Origin: Dyella sp. GSA-30
GTDB lineage: Bacteria > Pseudomonadota > Gammaproteobacteria > Xanthomonadales > Rhodanobacteraceae
Length of the DNA: 64,000 bases
Direction: 5' to 3'
Assembly: GCF_027924605.1 (NCBI RefSeq)
Contig: NZ_AP027042.1
Coordinates: forward strand, 2,147,524 to 2,211,523
The notes under the pieces are model-generated. The model had not been told where the DNA came from and made no database searches. It saw only the letters and a list, made by a program, of their open reading frames with translations. The position numbers were made by a program, and so were the translations under genes. Within the stretch, counting starts at the first letter, position 1, and each line of letters opens with the position of its first letter. This document shows positions 1-9,019 of the stretch, piece after piece.

Positions 1-129
1 CCGCAGCCAGGCCAGTGTCCGGGCAAGAGCGGCCGGGCCGGTGCGTTGCAGTTGCGCTTGGCGCGAGCGGTATTCCATACGGTTCAAACGCAGGCCGGCA
101 GCTGATCGCTACCGGCTTATGGTGCGGTA

Positions 130-1662
130 TCAGGCCAGCTCTTCGCTATGCACGGCGGGTAGCGGTGTGTGTTCGGCGTGCGTATTGGAGAGCTTCTTCA
201 TCACCGGCAACACCGCCAGCGCCACCACGGTGCAGGCGATGCCGACCAGACCAAGCTTGTTGAACAGGCTGATATAGATCGGCAGGGACTGTACCGGGTC
301 GCTGACATCCTGCGGAATGCTGGCGTAGTTGGCGACGATGCTGCCCAGGTACTGCGAGATGCCGACGGCGACGTAATACGCGCCCATCATGAAGCCACCC
401 ATGCGCGCCGGCACATAGCGGGCGATCATGGCCAGCCCCAGGCCGCTGACCAGCAGCTCGCCGAGCGAATATAGGCCGTAGCCCCAGACCATGGTCCAGG
501 AAGACACCTGGCCGGCGACGGCGCTCATCGCACCGATGCCGTACATGAAGAAACCCACCGCAACGGCGGCGAAGCCCAAGGCGAACTTGGCGGCAACGGA
601 CGGATCCTTGCCGATGCGGCCGAGCGAGTTATAGAAAAACACCAGCACCGGACTCAGGATCACGATCCAGATCGCGTTGAGGTTCTGGTACTGCTCGGGG
701 ATCCAGGTGAACAGATGGAAGCCGAACACGTTGAAGGCGAGGTCGACGTTCTTCTGCGCAAACAGGTTCAGCGACGTCGCCATCTGCGCGTAGAAGATGA
801 AGAAGAAAATCGTCTGCACCGTCAGCACCAGCGCCACGATCAGTCCGGAACGCTCGCTCTTCTGACTGTTCGAAATCAGGTAGGCAAAGATGCACAGAAT
901 AATGATGCCGGCCAGGATCACCGCGCCCTTGGCGATCAGCAGGCTCTGCAGGATGCTGGCGGCGACGAACACCATCACCAGCGAGGCGGCGAGCAGGGCG
1001 AGAATGCGCTTGATACCCACGGGTCTTTCGTCGGCCGGCGAACCGATGTGCGCCAACGTGCGAAACATCAGCATGTAGTTGCCCAGGCCGAGGATCAGGC
1101 CAACCGCGCAAGCACCGAACGCGGTATGCCAGCCCAGCGAATCGCCATAGTTTTCGCCGACGTAGTTGCGGATCCACGGCGTGGCGGTCATCGAAATCAT
1201 CGAGCCGACATTCACCGCCATGTAGTAGATGGTGAACGCGCTATCGATGCGCGTGTCGTCGCCTTCGTAGATTTTGCGCACCAGGTTGCCGGCATTGGGT
1301 TTGAAGAAACCGTTGCCGACCACGATGACGCCGAGCGCGGTGTAGAGCAGCGTCGGGTTGCTGGAAGGGATCCACAGCATGGCGTAGCCGAGCATCAAGA
1401 CGACGGCGCCGGTCAGCATGGTGCGGCGGGTGCCGATCAGCTTGTCGCCGACCCAGCCGCCGATCGCCGGCGTGGCGTAGATCAACGCCGCCGCCGCGCC
1501 CCAGACGAGGTTGGCCTTGGTATCGACGAAGCCGAGCTTCTTCATCATGTAGGTGACCATCAACACCTGCATGCCGTAGAAGCCAAAACGCTCCCACATC
1601 TCGATCAGAAAAACGGTGGTGAACGATCGAGTCTGCGAGACCGGTAGGTTCTGAGTTGCCAT
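130..1662 (-). CDS. POT-family proton-coupled oligopeptide transporter
   Basis: A 510-residue polytopic inner-membrane protein of the POT/PTR2 branch of the major facilitator superfamily, which imports di- and tripeptides with protons. The N-terminal helix carries the family's ExxER-type motif (IEMWERFGFYGMQ, near residue 25), and a central PTR2-type segment (FFKPNAGNLV, near residue 125) is also visible. Hydrophobic segments run throughout and the length fits the family (about 490-520). The ATG at 1662 is preferred over the one 15 bases upstream because GGAAC lies 5 bases before it. The gene is transcribed away from dgkA. With the TonB receptors and S9 peptidases nearby it suggests peptide scavenging, although no operon link is visible. 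Confidence 0.9.
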   Translation of the reverse strand: MATQNLPVSQTRSFTTVFLIEMWERFGFYGMQVLMVTYMMKKLGFVDTKANLVWGAAAALIYATPAIGGWVGDKLIGTRRTMLTGAVVLMLGYAMLWIPSSNPTLLYTALGVIVVGNGFFKPNAGNLVRKIYEGDDTRIDSAFTIYYMAVNVGSMISMTATPWIRNYVGENYGDSLGWHTAFGACAVGLILGLGNYMLMFRTLAHIGSPADERPVGIKRILALLAASLVMVFVAASILQSLLIAKGAVILAGIIILCIFAYLISNSQKSERSGLIVALVLTVQTIFFFIFYAQMATSLNLFAQKNVDLAFNVFGFHLFTWIPEQYQNLNAIWIVILSPVLVFFYNSLGRIGKDPSVAAKFALGFAAVAVGFFMYGIGAMSAVAGQVSSWTMVWGYGLYSLGELLVSGLGLAMIARYVPARMGGFMMGAYYVAVGISQYLGSIVANYASIPQDVSDPVQSLPIYISLFNKLGLVGIACTVVALAVLPVMKKLSNTHAEHTPLPAVHSEELA

Positions 1663-1955
1663 AGTTGTTCCGTACACGATTCATACAACGGCCGCATGGC
1701 GACCGGCGGATGGCCCCTGAGTGGCGGCCATAATCGGTCAAGGTTACCCGATTCGTTCGGCCGGTCGCGCTGCGGCGCGTCAGACAAGACCTTGCGCCAG
1801 CTTGGCCGGAGTGTGGCCCGGGGCGGTCAGCAAAGGGGCGCTTGTGGCATCATGCCGCGCTTATCGCCTGAGAATTCCGCCAGATCATGCCGATTTTCCC
1901 GCTTTACAGCCTGTCGACGCCTGCCCGCTTCCGGGCCGGAAAGGGCGGCTGATCG

Positions 1956-2327
1956 ATGGCCGCGCAGGGTTTTCGTGGCCCCCGGCAGGTCTGGGCAGCC
2001 TTCAAATGGTCGATGAAGGGCCTGCGCGCGGGCTGGGATTTCGAAGCCTCGTTCCGGCTCGAGGTGGTGCTGGCGGTCATCTTGGTGCCCGCAGGCCTGT
2101 GGCTTGGCCAGGGCGGCCTGGAGAAGATGGCGCTGATCACCCCGATCATCCTGGTGCTCAGCGCGGAGCTGTTGAATTCCGCGGTCGAGGCGGTGGTGGA
2201 CAAGGTCAGCCCGGAGTTTCACGAGCTGGCCGGCCGCGCGAAGGACATGGGCTCGGCGGCGGTGTTTCTGCTGCTGTTGCTGACCTTCCTGAGCTGGGCG
2301 CTGATCCTGGGGCCGCGCTGGTTTTAA
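1956..2327 (+). CDS. dgkA: Diacylglycerol kinase (prokaryotic, DgkA type)
   Basis: A 123-residue integral membrane kinase that phosphorylates diacylglycerol to phosphatidate with ATP, recycling the diacylglycerol released by membrane-derived glucan and lipid A modification. The hallmark sequence AELLNSAVEAVVDKV (about residues 69-83) corresponds to the catalytic Glu/Asn helix of the E. coli enzyme. Three hydrophobic segments follow the short amphipathic N-terminus (RAGWDFEASFRLE). The length matches the family (about 120). The gene ends 5 bases before the stop of the convergent Sel1-like gene, so the two 3' ends almost touch. Confidence 0.93.
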   Translation: MAAQGFRGPRQVWAAFKWSMKGLRAGWDFEASFRLEVVLAVILVPAGLWLGQGGLEKMALITPIILVLSAELLNSAVEAVVDKVSPEFHELAGRAKDMGSAAVFLLLLLTFLSWALILGPRWF

Positions 2328-2332
2328 TTGAG

Positions 2333-3106
2333 CTAGTGGGATTTTCCGCCGGCAGGCTGGGTGTTTTCGATCGCGCCGACGGTGACGGTGCCTTTCCATA
2401 GCGAATCGGCGGCTGAAAAATATTGCTTGGGGTCCCAGCGCGAGGATGCATAGATATCGCCGCAACCGGTGATCGGTGCGAATTCGATGGTGGATGCACC
2501 GCATGCGGGCATCGGGCCCGACCCGTTGAACTGCTCTGGCGTCATCGTATAGACGGCATTGCCTGCGGAGTTGCCCAGAAGAGAGCCGGTCATTTCGCTG
2601 CGACCCTGGCGTAGCGCGCGCTCCATACGAGGCTTGGCCACCGTGTCGCCATATTCGGCATAGAGCTGTTCGACGCGTTGCTTTGCCTGCTCGCGTTGCG
2701 ATGCATCCAGGCTGGCCCAGATCTGATCGCGCGTTGCCAGAAACTGCGGGAACTGCCGCTCCGCCGCAATCGCCGCCCAGGCGAATGCCTCCACCGGATC
2801 TTTCTGGACGCCATCACCATTCAAATACATCAGCGCGATGCTTAGCTGGGAAAGTTTGTCCGCATAGCGGGCGCCGCTCTTAAATTGCTCCATCGCACGT
2901 TTGAAGTTGCCGTGCGCGTAGCTTTGCATGCCACCGAATTGGCCTTCCTGGTCGGGATGCCCATAGGTAGACGAGCGTTGCATGGCCAGGAGCGCATCCT
3001 GGGATGCCTTGTCTTTCATGTCGGCCGCATGGGCGAACATTGGCATGGCGATGGCGATGGCGATGGCGAGACAGATGGAGAACAGACGGCTGGATATCGA
3101 CTTCAT
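2333..3106 (-). CDS. Secreted Sel1-like repeat protein, function unknown
   Basis: A 257-residue protein with a clear Sec signal peptide (n-region KSISSR, hydrophobic core, likely cleavage after FAHA near residue 27). One Sel1/TPR-like helical repeat is visible (ALMYLNGDGVQKDPVEAFAW, about residues 90-110), a pattern typical of secreted scaffold proteins. The C-terminal third has four cysteines but no domain I recognise. The signal-peptide core is encoded by tandem GCCATC hexamers giving alternating Ala-Ile. It is divergent from lemA and convergent with dgkA, and probably monocistronic. Its substrate or partner is unknown. Confidence 0.7.
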   Translation of the reverse strand: MKSISSRLFSICLAIAIAIAMPMFAHAADMKDKASQDALLAMQRSSTYGHPDQEGQFGGMQSYAHGNFKRAMEQFKSGARYADKLSQLSIALMYLNGDGVQKDPVEAFAWAAIAAERQFPQFLATRDQIWASLDASQREQAKQRVEQLYAEYGDTVAKPRMERALRQGRSEMTGSLLGNSAGNAVYTMTPEQFNGSGPMPACGASTIEFAPITGCGDIYASSRWDPKQYFSAADSLWKGTVTVGAIENTQPAGGKSH

Positions 3107-3302
3107 GACCCCTCTCCTTGGAAATCAGACTGCGCTGTCACCCCTGAAGTACTGACCTAAGTCATTGGCATCGGGTCGATTTCGGCCGAATGATACCCTT
3201 CGGCCTAGGCCGAGGGGAGTGCCGAAAGATGGCCGTTCATGATTGCGCTCTACTACCGCGAAATGCTGCAATGGGGCATCCATCGGAGCGGAGATCGACC
3301 TT

Positions 3303-3920
3303 ATGAAACTTTTACGCATCATTGCGCTGTTGGTGATGATCGTCGGTCTTTCCGGCTGCGGCTATAACGCCATGCAGCGGCAGGACGAAGCGGTGAAGGC
3401 AGCCTGGTCCGAAGTGATCAACCAGTACCAGCGGCGCGCCGATCTGGTACCGAACCTGGTCAATACCGTCAAAGGCTACGCCCAGCACGAAGAAAGCGTG
3501 CTGACCCAGGTGACCAATGCCCGCGCCAAGGTCGGCACCATGCAGCTTTCGCCGGAGGCCTTGAACGATCCGCAGAAGCTGCAGCAGTTCCAGCAGGCGC
3601 AGGGTGAGCTGTCCAGTGCGCTGTCGCGCTTGATGGTGGTTACCGAAAATTATCCGCAGCTCAAGGCGGATGGTTTGTTCCAGAACCTGCAGGCACAGCT
3701 GGAAGGCACGGAAAACCGTATTACCGTGGCGCGCAACCGCTACGTCAAATCGGTCGAGGAATATAACTCGATGATCCGCACCTTCCCGAACAACCTCACC
3801 GCGAAGATCTTCGGCTATCAGGTCAAGCCGAATTTCACGGTCGACAACGAAAAGGCGATCTCCACGGCGCCGACGGTGGACTTCGGTACGCATCCGGCGC
3901 CAGCCGCCAGCGCGCACTGA
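3303..3920 (+). CDS. lemA: LemA family lipoprotein
   Basis: A 205-residue LemA-family protein. The N-terminus is a lipoprotein signal with lipobox LSGC (Cys19), followed by the coiled-coil four-helix LemA domain with the signature NQYQRRADLVPNLVNTVKGY (about residues 38-57). The start at 3303 is chosen over the upstream frame start at 3243 because it gives a standard lipoprotein signal and has GGAG upstream. LemA is commonly followed by TPM-domain genes, as here, and the three probably form one operon. The family's role is not settled; an envelope-associated adaptor is the usual view. Confidence 0.9.
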   Translation: MKLLRIIALLVMIVGLSGCGYNAMQRQDEAVKAAWSEVINQYQRRADLVPNLVNTVKGYAQHEESVLTQVTNARAKVGTMQLSPEALNDPQKLQQFQQAQGELSSALSRLMVVTENYPQLKADGLFQNLQAQLEGTENRITVARNRYVKSVEEYNSMIRTFPNNLTAKIFGYQVKPNFTVDNEKAISTAPTVDFGTHPAPAASAH

Positions 3921-3991
3921 GCATGTTTCACCTGGCTACGAAGCGTTGCGCGGCATGCTCGCCCGCAACGCTTCGGGCAATGCGAGGTCAT

Positions 3992-4918
3992 ATGCCGACA
4001 CATGATGGGGCAGGGCATCCAATAGCGGCCGCGGCGCGCTGGCTGGTCAGCCTCGCGCTGGCGTGGACGCTGGCCGCTGGTGTGGCATATGCCGATGATG
4101 CGGCCGTTCCGCATCTGACCCGGCACGCCACCGACCTCACCGGTACGCTCACGCCGCAGCAGGTCGATCAACTCGACGCACGTCTGGTCGAGCTGGAGAA
4201 GCGCAAGGGCGCGCAGCTGGTCGTGCTGATGGTCGGGACGACCGCGCCGCAAGACCTGGAAAGCTATTCGCTGAGCGTCGCCGAAACGAACAAGATCGGC
4301 CGCAAAGGCAGTGATGACGGTGTGCTGTTGTTGGTGGCCAAGAACGATCGACGTGTTCGCATGGAGGTCGGTTACGGTCTGGAAGGTGCCATACCGGACG
4401 CTGCTACGGCACGCATCACGCGCGAATATATCGCGCCCAAATTTCGCAATAACGATTACTACGGTGGCATCAACGATGCGGTCGGTGCCTTGACCCAGTT
4501 GATCGACGGCGAGGCATTGCCGCCACCGGTCGAGCCGGTGGTGCGACAACATCGCGGCGTCGATTTGCAGTCCGGGTTGATGATCGGCTTGTTTGCCGCG
4601 TTTTTTATTCGCGGCATTTTCGGACGTGTGCCTGCCGGTCTGCGTTTCGTACTGGGCGGCGTGTTGGTCGGCGGTCTCCTGTGGTTGGTAGTTTCGATGT
4701 TCGCCGGTATCGCCGGCGCCGTACTTGGCGGCCTGTTCATGCTGTTGCCCTCAGGCGGCGGCCGCTCGATCGGCGGCGGTGGCTGGGGCGGTTGGGGTGG
4801 TGGCCTTGGCGGCGGTGGCGGCTGGGGTGGAGGCGGTGGTTTGGGCGGCGGCGGTGGTGGCGGTTTCAGCGGTGGCGGCGGCAGTTTCGGCGGCGGTGGC
4901 TCGTCGGGGAGTTGGTGA
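3992..4918 (+). CDS. TPM-domain protein with signal peptide and glycine-rich tail (YgcG-like)
   Basis: A 308-residue protein. It has an N-terminal signal sequence (ending near VAYADDA), then a TPM domain starting at HATDLTGTLTPQQVDQLDARL and containing the VGYGLEGAIPDA segment. Hydrophobic segments near residues 185-250 follow, and the last 55 residues are almost entirely Gly with scattered Trp, Phe and Ser. An ATG at 3923 also opens this frame, but GAGG lies 4 bases before 3992, and the shorter form begins close to the signal peptide. TPM proteins are secreted or membrane proteins implicated in envelope stress and photosystem or respiratory complex repair, and their activity is disputed. It sits between lemA and a second TPM gene, separated from the latter by one base. 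Confidence 0.82.
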   Translation: MPTHDGAGHPIAAAARWLVSLALAWTLAAGVAYADDAAVPHLTRHATDLTGTLTPQQVDQLDARLVELEKRKGAQLVVLMVGTTAPQDLESYSLSVAETNKIGRKGSDDGVLLLVAKNDRRVRMEVGYGLEGAIPDAATARITREYIAPKFRNNDYYGGINDAVGALTQLIDGEALPPPVEPVVRQHRGVDLQSGLMIGLFAAFFIRGIFGRVPAGLRFVLGGVLVGGLLWLVVSMFAGIAGAVLGGLFMLLPSGGGRSIGGGGWGGWGGGLGGGGGWGGGGGLGGGGGGGFSGGGGSFGGGGSSGSW

Positions 4919-4919
4919 G

Positions 4920-5423
4920 ATGGCGCTGACCATGCGACTGCTGCAAAACGCCTTCGACGGCTGGTTCCAGCTTCCCAAGCGTTTTCCGGCGCCGTTGCTC
5001 GACGAAGTTGCCAAGTTGGTCGGGCAGGGCGAACAGACTCACGATGGCGAAGTGCGTGTGGCGATCGAGGCGCGTCTACCGCTATCGGCCGTGCTGAGCG
5101 GTGTGACCGCAAACCGGCGTGCGCATGAAGTGTTTGCGCATTTGCGGGTATGGGACACCGAACGCAATAGCGGCGTGTTGCTTTACGTGTTGCTGGCCGA
5201 GCATCGGATTGAAATCGTTGCCGACCGGGGTATTGCCCGGCGTGTCGCCGCTGAGGAATGGAAGGCCATTTGCGAGCAGATGCGCGAAGGATTTGCGCGT
5301 GACGATTGGCGCGGTGGTTTGTTGCGTGGCGTCGAGCAGGCCAATGCGCTGCTGCGGGAGCATTTTCCGAGCGATGGTTCGCATCGTGGCGGTGAATTGC
5401 CGGATCAGCCGATTATTCTTTAA
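4920..5423 (+). CDS. TPM-domain protein, short cytosolic-type paralogue
   Basis: A 168-residue protein beginning one base after the previous stop, so translational coupling is likely. It has the TPM core (conserved EVRVAIEARLPL, then a VLLYVLLAEHRIEIVADRGIARRV strand-helix block near residues 85-110). No signal peptide or clear membrane segment is visible. This lemA, secreted TPM, non-secreted TPM order is a common proteobacterial cluster. Its function is not established. An upstream in-frame ATG at 4725 overlaps the glycine-rich region of the preceding gene and is rejected. Confidence 0.82.
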   Translation: MALTMRLLQNAFDGWFQLPKRFPAPLLDEVAKLVGQGEQTHDGEVRVAIEARLPLSAVLSGVTANRRAHEVFAHLRVWDTERNSGVLLYVLLAEHRIEIVADRGIARRVAAEEWKAICEQMREGFARDDWRGGLLRGVEQANALLREHFPSDGSHRGGELPDQPIIL

Positions 5424-5427
5424 GAGC

Positions 5428-5560
5428 GCCCCCTCACTCTAACCCTCTCCCCCGGCAAAGCCAGGGGAGAGGGGGCTGACTGCGGCAAGCTTGAGTCATG
5501 CGTGCTTTTGGCTCCCTCTCCCCTGGCTTTGCCGGGGGAGAGGGTTGGGGTGTGGGGGCT
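5428..5560. repeat. Paired inverted repeat, family A, copy 1 (REP-like)
   Basis: Two inverted arms of about 45 bases, each with the core CCCTCTCCCC and GGCAAAGCCAGGGG, flank a short unrelated spacer. Each arm can also fold on itself (CCCCGGCAAAGCCAGGGG type). It lies between the convergent TPM gene and TonB receptor 1. The same element recurs at 17607, 39435, 43865 and 56594. Confidence 0.85.
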
Positions 5561-5582
5561 CTTGCCTCCGACAGCCTCAAAC

Positions 5583-5612
5583 AAAAAAAGGCGAGCCCGA
5601 AGGCTCGCCTTT
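5583..5612 (-). terminator. Rho-independent terminator of TonB receptor 1
   Basis: On the minus strand, an 11-bp stem (AAAGGCGAGCC with its complement) closes a TTCG tetraloop and is followed by a run of T. It lies 27 bases past the receptor stop codon. Confidence 0.88.
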
Positions 5613-5638
5613 CCCAAAAAAGTCCGGCTCGTTCGAGC

Positions 5639-8500
5639 TTAGAACTTCTGGTTGTAACGCAGGAAGAAGAAGCGACCGATGTCGTACGACGGGTTCGCCA
5701 CAAAGCCACTGTTGCCGATCGAGTTGCTCGATGCGGTGTAGAACAGCGGGGTCTTGCGGTTGAACACGTTGTTGGCACCGACCGAGAACGTACCGTTCCA
5801 CGGAGCCGTCCAGCGCAGCGACAGATCGTTGAACGCGATCGCACCGACCTGGCGCTTCGGCGTAATACCGACGCCCGGGGTGAAGTAGTTCGGCAGGTTG
5901 CACTCCGGACCGCCGGTCAGATCGAACGAGCAATCTTCCTTCAGGCTCGAGTAGTAACGGATGCCCCAGGTCGCGCCGAAGTCGCCGTAGGTCCAATCCA
6001 GGTTAGCATTGGAACGCACGCGCCACGTCGAGTACTGACCGACGCTGTACACGGTCGGCTTGTCGCCGCCCAGCTCCTGGTTGTACTTGCTGACGTAGTT
6101 CGTATCGAGGTTGATACGGAACTCACCGAACGAGAACTTCGGCAGGCGGTAGGTCACGTTGAAATCGTAGCCTTCCGTTTCCAGACGACCGCGATTGGTC
6201 AGCGTATGGACCAGATTGACGACCTGGCCAGTGGCCGGATCACGACTGAACGCACCGCAGGCCGAGCTGATGCTACGCAGGTAGCAATCGTCCAGCACGT
6301 CGTTGGAGCTCACCGCGCTGATGACGTTGTTGATACGGATGTTGTACCAATCCAACGACACGTTCAGGCCATCGACGTAGCTCGGGCTGTAGACCAGGCC
6401 CAGCGTCTTGCTGAGCGAGGTTTCCGGCTTCAGCTGGTCGTTCGAGCCGGACAGGAACGGCGTGATCGATGCGCCCGAGCCGCCGTCGATGGGCTTGCCC
6501 GCCGCGTCGGTCTGGCGGAAGGTCGGCGCCAGGCCTGCCGCACGGCAGTTGGCGATCGCATTGGGGTTGCCGGTGCCGACGGCACCCACGGCCGAGTCGC
6601 ACGGATCGGTGTACACGTCGAACGTCTGCGCCTGGCCACCGTACAGGTCGTTGATGGTCGGCGAACGGAAGCCCTCGGAGATGCTGCCGCGAACGAGCAG
6701 ATCGTCGAACGGCTTCCACTGCAGGCCGAACTTGCTGTTGGTGGTGCTACCGAAGGTGTTGTACTTCGAATAGCGGCTGGCCAGGTCGACCGACACCAGC
6801 TTGGCGAACGGCAGGTCGGCCAACACCGGGATATTCAACTCGGCGTAGGCTTCCTTGGTGTTGTACTTGCCCGAGGTCGACTGCGACGAGGGGTTCGTCG
6901 AGAAGCCGGTCTGCGAGAACTCATCGGGGTGGTTGAAGCCCGCATTGCGGCGATATTCCAGGCCACCGGCGAACTGCATCATGCCGGCCGGCAACTGCAC
7001 GACGTCACCGGAGATATTGGCGGAAAGGCCAGTCTCCTGCGTGCCGTAGGTGCCGTTGGTCGGCGCGCCGATGTAGTTCAGCATCTGCGAGGTCAACCCG
7101 CCCTGGGCGCTGAGAATATTGACCGGCGTGCAACCGGAAATCACTGCACCCGGACGACCGCACTTGATCGTGCCGTCGGTGTCCTTGAAGGACGGGCCGA
7201 GCGCGTTCTGCAGGTTGATCAGGTTGTAGTTGCCGGTACCGAAGACGTCGCCGTGGTTCTTGTTGAAGTAACCGCTGACATCCCAGTTGAAGTTACGCTC
7301 ACCGACCTGGAATGCACCTTCGAAACCTGCGCCAACGCGGTAGGTCTTCAGCGTGTTCTTGGTGACGCGCGGATCTTCGACGCCGCGACGCAGGAAGTTG
7401 ACGTCCTGCGGAGCCGCGTAGCCCTGCTGGCTGCCCAGCGGGTTGTAGTAGCTGTCCTTGTCGAGCAGCACGCCGGTGTTGCTGGTGCCCAGCGGGTAGC
7501 CAGCCACCTGGATGAGCGAAGTGCGTTCGCTGTAAGCAGCATCAGCGCGGAAGCTGACGTTGTCAGTGATGGCGTAGGTGGCCTTGCCGAAGAGCGACTT
7601 ACGCTTGGTTTCGGGCTCCAGCATCATCTGCTGGTCGGCGTTGTAGTTGTCGGCCGCACCGCGATAGCCGTGGTAATCGGCCAGATTGGTCGGATCGCCG
7701 CCCGGGTTCAGCTTGAGCGCGCCACCGGGAGCGTTGAGGATCAGGCCGCTCGGGCCGAAGCTCGACAGGCCACTGTTCGGATGCAGCGGACCCTGCGGGT
7801 AGCGCGAGAAGTCGCGGTCACGTGCCCAGACCGGATCTTCCTTGTTATAGGTGCCGCTGAACACGTAGGACAGCTTGCCGATCTTGTTGCCCCAGGTGAA
7901 ATCGTACTGCTGCTGGGTGCCGTCGGTCTGGCCGTACTTGCCGTAGTAGACGTTGGCCTCACCACCCTGGATATCCGAGCGGGTGATGATGTTGATCACG
8001 CCGGCGATCGCATCGGAACCGTAGACGGCCGAGGCGCCATCCTTCAGGACGTCGATGCGCTCGATGATCGAGGACGGGATGGTGTCCAGATCGGTGTAGC
8101 CGTTGGCGTTGGTGCCCCAGCGACGGCCGTCGACCAGCACCAGCGTGCGCGAGAAGCCCAGGCCACGCAGTTCGACATACGAACCGCCGGCATAGGTGTT
8201 GGAGGTCAGCACGGCCGACTTGCTGTAACCAGGTGCGCCGGCTGCGGTGATGTGCGACAGGATGTCGCCGACGTTCACGTAGCCCTGCTTCTGGATTTCC
8301 TGGCGGGTCATCGTGAAGACCGGCTGGGCGGTCTCGACGTCTACGCTACGGATGCGCGAACCGGTGACCGTGATGGTCTCCAGGTTCTGCGTCTTGGCCT
8401 GGTCAGGGGCGGTGGGGGCGGCGTCTTGTGCCGAGGCAGCCCAAACGGGCATCACGAGAGCCGCTGCAATGGCAGCGGCCAACAAGGTCTTTTGCTTCAT
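5639..8500 (-). CDS. TonB-dependent outer-membrane receptor 1
   Basis: A 953-residue receptor for active transport across the outer membrane driven by TonB-ExbBD. It shows, in order, a signal peptide (cleavage near ASAQ, residue 25), a TonB-box-like [10 protein letters not shown] (about residues 41-50), a plug domain ([10 protein letters not shown] ... VLVDGRRWG ... [21 protein letters not shown]), and a 22-strand barrel with the C-terminus ending in RYNQKF, the usual terminal Phe. It is a full-length close paralogue of the receptor at 9020-11872, sharing long identical stretches such as [20 protein letters not shown]. The ligand is unknown; this clade is abundant in Xanthomonadales, and the adjacent S9 peptidase suggests peptides. 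GGAG lies 11 bases before the ATG. Confidence 0.93.
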   Translation of the reverse strand: MKQKTLLAAAIAAALVMPVWAASAQDAAPTAPDQAKTQNLETITVTGSRIRSVDVETAQPVFTMTRQEIQKQGYVNVGDILSHITAAGAPGYSKSAVLTSNTYAGGSYVELRGLGFSRTLVLVDGRRWGTNANGYTDLDTIPSSIIERIDVLKDGASAVYGSDAIAGVINIITRSDIQGGEANVYYGKYGQTDGTQQQYDFTWGNKIGKLSYVFSGTYNKEDPVWARDRDFSRYPQGPLHPNSGLSSFGPSGLILNAPGGALKLNPGGDPTNLADYHGYRGAADNYNADQQMMLEPETKRKSLFGKATYAITDNVSFRADAAYSERTSLIQVAGYPLGTSNTGVLLDKDSYYNPLGSQQGYAAPQDVNFLRRGVEDPRVTKNTLKTYRVGAGFEGAFQVGERNFNWDVSGYFNKNHGDVFGTGNYNLINLQNALGPSFKDTDGTIKCGRPGAVISGCTPVNILSAQGGLTSQMLNYIGAPTNGTYGTQETGLSANISGDVVQLPAGMMQFAGGLEYRRNAGFNHPDEFSQTGFSTNPSSQSTSGKYNTKEAYAELNIPVLADLPFAKLVSVDLASRYSKYNTFGSTTNSKFGLQWKPFDDLLVRGSISEGFRSPTINDLYGGQAQTFDVYTDPCDSAVGAVGTGNPNAIANCRAAGLAPTFRQTDAAGKPIDGGSGASITPFLSGSNDQLKPETSLSKTLGLVYSPSYVDGLNVSLDWYNIRINNVISAVSSNDVLDDCYLRSISSACGAFSRDPATGQVVNLVHTLTNRGRLETEGYDFNVTYRLPKFSFGEFRINLDTNYVSKYNQELGGDKPTVYSVGQYSTWRVRSNANLDWTYGDFGATWGIRYYSSLKEDCSFDLTGGPECNLPNYFTPGVGITPKRQVGAIAFNDLSLRWTAPWNGTFSVGANNVFNRKTPLFYTASSNSIGNSGFVANPSYDIGRFFFLRYNQKF

Positions 8501-8764
8501 TAGTTATGCAACTCCGAAAAATCCCCAGACGCCCGCACTCCTTGCCGGCTGGTCTGGTTCCCTAGATTTGCACGCTGCCCTCGGGGTTGAGATCGCGTGC
8601 CTCGGCATCGCTGATGCTGTGGGGCATGCGATGTGAGCCCGACGTTAAGGCAAGAAGATGCGTTAACGCAATATGTAGCGCGCAAAAAGAAGCGAAAGTC
8701 GCGATAAATTGTTGTAACACAAGAAATTTTATGTCGACGAAGGCCGTTTGGCGTGTCAATTTCG

Positions 8765-8797
8765 ATTATAAATACTTTAGATTCAAGTATTTATAAT
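8765..8797. promoter_or_regulatory. Perfect AT-rich inverted repeat upstream of TonB receptor 1
   Basis: ATTATAAATACTT and its exact complement flank a 7-base spacer, about 265 bases before the receptor start and directly next to a minus-strand TTGACA. With no T-run following it, an operator is more likely than a terminator. The regulator is unknown. Confidence 0.45.
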
Positions 8798-8965
8798 GAT
8801 TCTGTCATGTTGGTTTGGTATGCAGAGGCATGATTTCCTTCATGGAACTGACACCCGTACCATTTTCGTTTTCTTGCGCATAAATTTGCTCTTTTGTCTA
8901 GTTTTGGTGAAGACGGTCGGCGATTTTGGGTGCCGTGGTCGCGGCCGGCCACCACGTAATCTCAC

Positions 8966-8994
8966 AAAAAAGGCGGACCCGAAGGCCCGCCTTT
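8966..8994 (-). terminator. Rho-independent terminator of TonB receptor 2
   Basis: On the minus strand, an AAAGGCGGGCC arm, a TTCG loop and a pairing arm with one G-U wobble are followed by six T. It lies about 26 bases past the stop codon and is near-identical in design to the terminator of receptor 1, consistent with duplication of the whole unit. Confidence 0.87.
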
Positions 8995-9019
8995 CCGAAA
9001 AAGTGCAGCTCGGACGAGC

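Larger units (their letters stand above)
8501..9019. other. Intergenic region between two TonB receptors
   Basis: This stretch of 519 bases holds the terminator of receptor 2 (8966-8994), an AT-rich patch (about 8690-8800) with a perfect 13-bp inverted repeat at 8765-8797, and a 10-bp palindrome GCGTTAACGC at 8660-8669. It also holds a leader (about 8510-8653) resembling the one upstream of receptor 2. A minus-strand TTGACA sits at 8754-8759, but no convincing -10 is spaced correctly behind it. I see no credible gene. Confidence 0.6.

Noticed and set aside
5498-8503. A 1001-codon open frame antisense to TonB receptor 1
   Set aside because: It is a mirror frame of a GC-rich gene. The receptor on the other strand has a signal peptide, plug and barrel, whereas this frame is low-complexity Arg/Val/Asp-rich without known domains.
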